Assembly (NCBI RefSeq): GCF_000425725.1
Contig: NZ_KE384440.1
Coordinates: 1 to 64,000, forward strand
Length of the DNA: 64,000 nt
Direction: 5' to 3'
Origin: Halomonas halocynthiae DSM 14573
GTDB lineage: Bacteria > Pseudomonadota > Gammaproteobacteria > Pseudomonadales > Halomonadaceae
Shown: one piece after another, positions 60,428-64,000 of the stretch
Layout of the letters: each line of letters begins with the position of its first letter
How positions within the stretch are numbered: position 1 is the first letter of the stretch
Position numbers and translations under genes: made by a program
The notes under the pieces: generated by a model
What the model saw: only the letters and a program-made list of their open reading frames with translations
Database searches by the model: none
What the model was told of the DNA's origin: nothing

Positions 60428-61048
60428 ATGCTGGATCGCTGGACCATGCCGCTGACCCAAAAACCACTGCGCTGGCTGGCGAGGGGGCTGGCGCGCGTGA
60501 GCGTAAAGCCGGATCAGGTCACGTTGATCGCTTTTGTTATCGGAATGCTGGCTTTACCGTTGTTGGCGTTTGAGCTGTACTGGCTGGCGCTGGTTGCTAT
60601 TGTATTGAACCGACTAGGAGATGGCCTAGATGGAGCGCTGGCGCGGCTGACTGGTACAGATAGCGATGCGGGGGGCTTTCTCGATATCGGCTTGGACTTC
60701 GTGTTCTATGCCGCGGTGGTATTCGGTTTTGTGCTGGCTGATCCTGGCGCTAATGCGTTGGTGGGCGCGCTCTTGTTGTTTGCCTTCATTGGTACTGGAA
60801 CGTCGTTTCTGGCCTTTGCGATTATGGCTGCAAGGCATCAGTTACAGTCCCCGCGTTTTCAGCATAAGGCGTTTTATTACTTGCATGGGCTAACGGAAGG
60901 TACTGAAACGGTTCTGGCTTTAGTGGCGTTTTGCCTGTGGCCTGAGTATTTTCCGCTGTTGGCAACACTGTTTGCGGCGGCTTGTGCACTGACGACGGTA
61001 ACCCGCTTGTGGGGGGGATATATCACGCTGAAAAATGTAGCTAGCTAG
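60428..61048 (+). CDS. CDP-alcohol phosphatidyltransferase family protein
   Basis: A 206-residue membrane protein with about six helices. The complete catalytic motif D-x2-DG-x2-AR-x8-G-x3-D-x3-D is present in the segment starting DGLDGALARLTGTD (nt 60617 onward). Such enzymes transfer a phospho-headgroup from a CDP-linked lipid or alcohol to an acceptor; sequence alone does not say which. It follows the TVP38-oxidoreductase gene by 29 bases on the same strand, a pairing that suggests a membrane-lipid role for both. A strong palindromic terminator follows. Confidence 0.9.
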   Translation: MLDRWTMPLTQKPLRWLARGLARVSVKPDQVTLIAFVIGMLALPLLAFELYWLALVAIVLNRLGDGLDGALARLTGTDSDAGGFLDIGLDFVFYAAVVFGFVLADPGANALVGALLLFAFIGTGTSFLAFAIMAARHQLQSPRFQHKAFYYLHGLTEGTETVLALVAFCLWPEYFPLLATLFAAACALTTVTRLWGGYITLKNVAS

Positions 61049-61110
61049 TATGTGTCCTGAAATCGCGTGTCGGTGAGCGCAAGGTGTAACGTAGTTCACG
61101 TGAAATAGAA

Positions 61111-61136
61111 AAAGGGCAGCGTTAACGCTGCCCTTT
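61111..61136. terminator. Bidirectional terminator
   Basis: A perfect 26-base palindrome with half-site AAAGGGCAGCGTT, flanked by an A-run on the left and a T-run (to 61139) on the right. It separates the convergent phosphatidyltransferase and slyD genes and can serve both. Confidence 0.88.
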
Positions 61137-61205
61137 TTTAAGTCCTTGTGGCACGGCTGGGTTGTTAGACAACCGCTAGCACAAGGGCTAAACCAGCGTT
61201 GATGC

Positions 61206-61688
61206 TCAGTGCTGGTGGTCGCCTTCATTATGCACATGGCCGTGCTCAGCCTCTTCCTGGCTGGCTTCACGTACTTCAACAATTTCAACGTCGAAGTTCA
61301 GTGGCTGGCCTGCCAGTGGGTGGTTTCCGTCTACGGTAACCGTGTCGCCTTGTACCTCGGTGATAGTGACCATCAGCGGGCCGCCATCAGTTTGGGCTTG
61401 AAACTGCATGCCCGGCTCAATAGTGTCAACTCCTTGAAATGACTCACGAGAGACTTCCTGAACCAGCTGTGGCTGAACTTCGCCATAGCCTTCTTCGGGG
61501 CTGACATTAGCTTGCAGTTTGTCGCCCGCCGCGCGGCCTTCTAGCTGCTTTTCAAGCCCAGGAATAATGTTGCCGGCGCCGTGCAGGTATGTCAGCGGCT
61601 CGCGACCTTCCGAGCTGTCCAGCACCTCACCAGCCTCGTTGGTCAGAGTGTAGTGAAATGCGACAACGGTGTTTTGCGCAATCTGCAT
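61206..61688 (-). CDS. slyD: FKBP-type peptidyl-prolyl isomerase, SlyD-like
   Basis: A 160-residue cytoplasmic FKBP. The N-terminus QIAQNTVVAFHYTLTNEAGEVLDSS is followed by PLTYLHGAGNIIPGLEKQLEG, the insert-in-flap region (VSPEEGYGEVQPQLVQEV) and VTVDGNHPLAGQPLNFDVE. The tail is histidine- and acid-rich (EEAEHGHVHNEGDHQH), shorter than the metal-binding tail of E. coli SlyD but probably still able to bind nickel or other metals. It has chaperone and prolyl isomerase activity in the family. Confidence 0.93.
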   Translation of the reverse strand: MQIAQNTVVAFHYTLTNEAGEVLDSSEGREPLTYLHGAGNIIPGLEKQLEGRAAGDKLQANVSPEEGYGEVQPQLVQEVSRESFQGVDTIEPGMQFQAQTDGGPLMVTITEVQGDTVTVDGNHPLAGQPLNFDVEIVEVREASQEEAEHGHVHNEGDHQH

Positions 61689-61794
61689 GAAAGAACCTTT
61701 GTTTGGTAAATAGCTGGGTTAAGCGTTTATGGTAACGCGGCTATCTTGGGCTGTCAGTGGTCAAGTCAGTTTTTTCCATGCATTGGAGTGCCCC

Positions 61795-61899
61795 ATGAGA
61801 CAAATTCACTGTTGTATGTGGGTTGCGAGGCGGGCTTCTCAAGGCTACCCTTGCAGGGATTTATTCATTGCTGCGCCTACTCTAACCTTTGATTTTTGA
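61795..61899 (+). CDS. Possible 34-residue small protein
   Basis: ATG 61795 follows TTGGAGTGCCCC, an acceptable ribosome-binding site, and opens a 34-residue frame (MRQIHCCMWVARRASQGYPC, continuing to DF) ending just before the next gene. Three cysteines. No homologue recognised; it may be a leader peptide or a chance frame. Confidence 0.2.
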   Translation: MRQIHCCMWVARRASQGYPCRDLFIAAPTLTFDF

Positions 61900-61912
61900 C
61901 TCGGAGACCATA

Positions 61913-62194
61913 ATGACGATCGCCATTATCTGGCTGGTTGCTTTTGTATTCTTTCTTTACATGCTGCTAAAGAACTGGGATGCCTCGGTCAGTGCTAAGC
62001 TAGATGCCATGTTACCGACCATTATGCGTAGCCATGATGACCGTTATGTGTTGGCACCCGCTTCAGCTGTTCTGTTGGCAACGGCGATTGTTGCACCAGT
62101 CGAAGTGCTGATGGTGGCAATTATTATTGGTGTGATCACCTTGGTTGCTACCAAGGTTGTTGGTTGCATCATGAACAAGGCGAACCTTGGTTGA
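61913..62194 (+). CDS. Small hypothetical membrane protein
   Basis: Not recognised. 93 residues from ATG 61913 (TCGGAGACC upstream; the frame is open back to 61889). It has an N-terminal helix (IAIIWLVAFVFFLYMLL), a short polar stretch with a charged DDRYVLAP, and a hydrophobic second half (AVLLATAIVAPVEVLMVAIIIGVITLVATKVVG). Two or three membrane spans are expected. It is a single-gene unit with its own terminator. Confidence 0.65.
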   Translation: MTIAIIWLVAFVFFLYMLLKNWDASVSAKLDAMLPTIMRSHDDRYVLAPASAVLLATAIVAPVEVLMVAIIIGVITLVATKVVGCIMNKANLG

Positions 62195-62220
62195 TGTAGC
62201 AGCTGTTCTGTTGATCGATA

Positions 62221-62249
62221 AAAAACCGATGCCAATGGCATCGGTTTTT
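62221..62249. terminator. Bidirectional terminator
   Basis: AAAAACCGATGCC (62221-62233) / GGCATCGGTTTTT (62237-62249) with loop AAT and a continuing T-run. It serves the small membrane protein gene and, on the other strand, the SlyB-like gene that converges from the right. Confidence 0.88.
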
Positions 62250-62290
62250 TGTGCAGTACCACAGTGCTGCCGAGCTAGCGCTGTGCTGTA

Positions 62291-62758
62291 TTAAAACGGT
62301 ACAACGCTGGCGTTGTTGCCGTTGCCAACAATGCGTACACGCTGGCCCACTTGGAAGGGCTGGTCGGCTTTTTGTACGACAATAATGCTTTGTCCGTTTT
62401 CTTTGCGTACTTCAATTTCCCAAGCAGTAATTCGGTTAAGGCGTTCTTCTGCAGCACTACCCGCTGCTGCGCCACCCATGGCACCGACGACTGTAGCAAT
62501 TTGACGGCCTGAACCTCCGCCTATGCCGCTACCTAGGATACCGCCGATCGCGCCACCACCAACCGTACCGACTAAACCGCCAGCGCGGCTGTCAGCCTGA
62601 ATTTGGACTTGGCGCAGGGCAGTAATGGTGCCTAGCGTCACGTTTTGGGCTGTTCCGGCTTGGTTGGCGGAATACACGTTGCCCGAAAAAGGTGCGGTGT
62701 TAGCACAGCCGGCAAGTGACAGGGCGCTAACGGCAATAATGGGAATAAGTCGCTTCAT
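62291..62758 (-). CDS. slyB: SlyB-like glycine-zipper lipoprotein
   Basis: A 155-residue outer-membrane lipoprotein. The lipobox SLAGC gives lipidated C18. A glycine-zipper 2TM segment at about 59-100 (GGLVGTVGGGAIGGILGSGI and VVGAMGGAAAGSAAEERL) is followed by a soluble C-terminal domain with KENGQSIIVVQKADQPFQVG and RVRIVG. This is the SlyB/Pcp arrangement; in enterobacteria SlyB stabilises outer-membrane proteins under stress. GGAGAACTC precedes the ATG. Transcription runs toward the shared terminator at 62221. Confidence 0.88.
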   Translation of the reverse strand: MKRLIPIIAVSALSLAGCANTAPFSGNVYSANQAGTAQNVTLGTITALRQVQIQADSRAGGLVGTVGGGAIGGILGSGIGGGSGRQIATVVGAMGGAAAGSAAEERLNRITAWEIEVRKENGQSIIVVQKADQPFQVGQRVRIVGNGNNASVVPF

Positions 62759-62890
62759 GTGAGTTCTCCTTGAGCATCCGTGGCATGGTGAAGGCGAAGA
62801 TTAACCGTTGGTTAGAAAACGCTGTTTTTGATCTTAACGCTTACCCTATGACTACGCTAGCTTTGTTCGCTGCAGCAGGCAAGAAGGCAT

Positions 62891-62919
62891 AAAAAAGGGA
62901 GGGGCTTAAACCCTCCCTT
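62891..62919 (-). terminator. Terminator of isocitrate lyase gene
   Basis: AAGGGAGGG (62895-62903) / CCCTCCCTT (62911-62919) with a 7-base loop; on the minus strand the stem is followed by a T-run (AAAAAA at 62891-62896 on the plus strand). Confidence 0.85.
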
Positions 62920-62978
62920 AGTATTGCATACTGTTAGTATCAAATACTGTTATGCCAAAGCATACAGGAAAATTCAGG

Positions 62979-64000
62979 TTAGAACTGGTTCATGGTGTTG
63001 TCGCCACCGCCTGCTTTGAGCGCGGCATCCCCATGGAAGAACTCTTTGTGGTCGTCGCCAATGTTAGAACCCGCCATATCCTGGTGCTTAACGGTAGCGA
63101 TTCCCTGGCGAATTTCCTTGCGCTGCACGCCTGCTACATAGGCCAGCATGCCTTCGTCGCCGAAGTAGCCTTTAGCGAGGTTGTCAGTCGACAAGGCGGC
63201 GGTATGGTAGGTCGGCAGGGTGATCAGGTGGTGGAAAATACCGGCTTCACGGGCAGCATCACGCTGGAAGTTTGCTGTCCACTCGTCAGCCTGATCACAC
63301 AGCTCGGTACCGTCGTATTTCTCGTTCATCAAATCGGCACGCTCGTAAGCGCTGACGTCTTTGCCTTCGGTCTGCCAAGCATCGAACACTTGCTGGCGGA
63401 AGTTGAGCGTCCAGTTGAATGATGGCGAGTTGTTATAGACCAGTTTGGCATCTGGGCAGACTTCGCGGATGCGGTTAACCATGCTGGCAATCTGGCCGAC
63501 GTGGGGCTTTTCAGTTTCGATCCACAGCAGGTCAGCGCCATTCTGCAGGCTGGTGATGCAGTCCAGTACAACGCGGTCTTCGCCAGTGTTCGGTTTGAAC
63601 TGGTAAAGGCCCGACGCCAGACGCTTTGGCTTCAGCAGTTTGCCGTCTTGTTTGATGACAACATCGCCGTTGTTAATATCAGCGGCGTTTTCAATAACAT
63701 CGCCATCAAGGTAGCTATTGTACTTGTCGCCTAGATCGCCAGGGGTGCTGGTTACCGCAATTTTCTGGGTCAAACCGGCACCCAGGGAGTCGGTACGCGC
63801 AACAATGACACCATCGTCAACGCCTAGCTCAAGGAACGCGTAGCGAACGGCATTGATCTTGGCGATAAAGTCTTCGTGAGGCACGGTAACTTTGCCGTCT
63901 TGGTGACCACACTGCTTCTCGTCAGATACCTGGTTTTCCAACTGAATGGCACAAGCACCGGCTTCTATCATTTTCTTGGCTAGCAAGTACGTTGCTTCGG
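62979..64000 (-). CDS. aceA: Isocitrate lyase, C-terminal part
   Basis: Partial: the frame runs off the right edge, leaving about 340 C-terminal residues. Isocitrate lyase splits isocitrate into glyoxylate and succinate, the first step of the glyoxylate bypass needed for growth on acetate. The active-site signature is VSDEKQCGHQDGKV (KxCGH), followed by VARTDSLGAGLT, WIETEKPHVGQIASM, LVYNNSPSFNW and VAGVQRKEIRQG. The inserted loop STPGDLGDKYNSYLDGD places it in the longer Pseudomonas-type (about 530-residue) group. It links functionally with acs and its regulator at 20-22.7 kb. Confidence 0.96.
   Translation of the reverse strand, partial: EATYLLAKKMIEAGACAIQLENQVSDEKQCGHQDGKVTVPHEDFIAKINAVRYAFLELGVDDGVIVARTDSLGAGLTQKIAVTSTPGDLGDKYNSYLDGDVIENAADINNGDVVIKQDGKLLKPKRLASGLYQFKPNTGEDRVVLDCITSLQNGADLLWIETEKPHVGQIASMVNRIREVCPDAKLVYNNSPSFNWTLNFRQQVFDAWQTEGKDVSAYERADLMNEKYDGTELCDQADEWTANFQRDAAREAGIFHHLITLPTYHTAALSTDNLAKGYFGDEGMLAYVAGVQRKEIRQGIATVKHQDMAGSNIGDDHKEFFHGDAALKAGGGDNTMNQF

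Noticed and set aside
62952..63422. 156-codon plus-strand frame at the right end
   Set aside because: It is antisense to isocitrate lyase, whose minus-strand translation carries all family motifs.

Overview
The window is a 64 kb piece of chromosome from a gammaproteobacterium, most likely a halophilic or halotolerant member of the Halomonadaceae (Halomonas-like). This is inferred from gene order shared with Pseudomonas-type genomes (nadC next to ampD and aceEF; acs with an ErdR-type regulator; nrdR-ribD-ribBA-ribH-nusB-thiL-pgpA), a Pseudomonas-type long isocitrate lyase, TRAP/TAXI transport, and acidic proteins such as a Lon with a strongly acidic N-terminus. Base composition is fairly even and moderately GC-rich by eye. 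I saw no rRNA, tRNA, CRISPR array, insertion sequence or prophage.

Layout. (1) 1-8.1 kb, cell envelope: the C-terminal part of a giant trimeric autotransporter adhesin, a TpgA-like OmpA lipoprotein partner, a small membrane protein, then a tight three-gene operon of a Sel1/SH3 protein, a LysM-FecR protein and a CHASE2 sensor histidine kinase. (2) 8.1-19.8 kb, housekeeping: trmO, nadC, ampD, aceE-aceF, adk, tsaB, rsmJ, a UPF0149 protein and sprT. (3) 19.9-23.6 kb: acetyl-CoA synthetase, its likely response regulator, and a DUF6447 protein after a gene-poor stretch. (4) 23.7-31.7 kb, a sulfur module: persulfide dioxygenase-like Blh, SulP transporter, DUF2892 protein, split YeeE/YedE pair, a QseBC-like two-component system, and a diheme cytochrome plus a TsdA-like thiosulfate dehydrogenase. 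(5) 31.7-35.3 kb: a periplasmic thiol-redox cluster (dsbD, a membrane TlpA fusion, dsbG) on the opposite strand. (6) 35.5-41 kb: the nrdR/riboflavin/nusB/thiL/pgpA operon, which lacks riboflavin synthase and has a RibBA whose RibA half has lost its zinc cysteines. (7) 41-49.6 kb: a DUF945 protein, a second-type Lon, an SDR, a TAXI-TRAP transporter, a parvulin and a prephenate-dehydratase-like protein. (8) 49.7-52.5 kb: gabD-gabT. (9) 52.7-64 kb: a large protein with three DUF1266-like repeats, an NlpC/P60 lipoprotein, an MFS transporter, msrA, a TVP38-flavoprotein fusion with a CDP-alcohol phosphatidyltransferase, a SlyD-type FKBP, a small membrane protein, a SlyB-like lipoprotein and the C-terminal part of isocitrate lyase.

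How it fits together. Carbon entry to the TCA and glyoxylate cycles is represented by aceEF, acs plus regulator, and aceA. The sulfur block can be read as import of thiosulfate or related sulfur species, oxidation of persulfide in the cytoplasm and of thiosulfate in the periplasm, with its own two-component control; the neighbouring Dsb genes could serve the c-type cytochromes. The most interesting candidates for new biology are this regulated sulfur module, the LysM-FecR/CHASE2 kinase operon beside the adhesin, and the triple DUF1266 protein.
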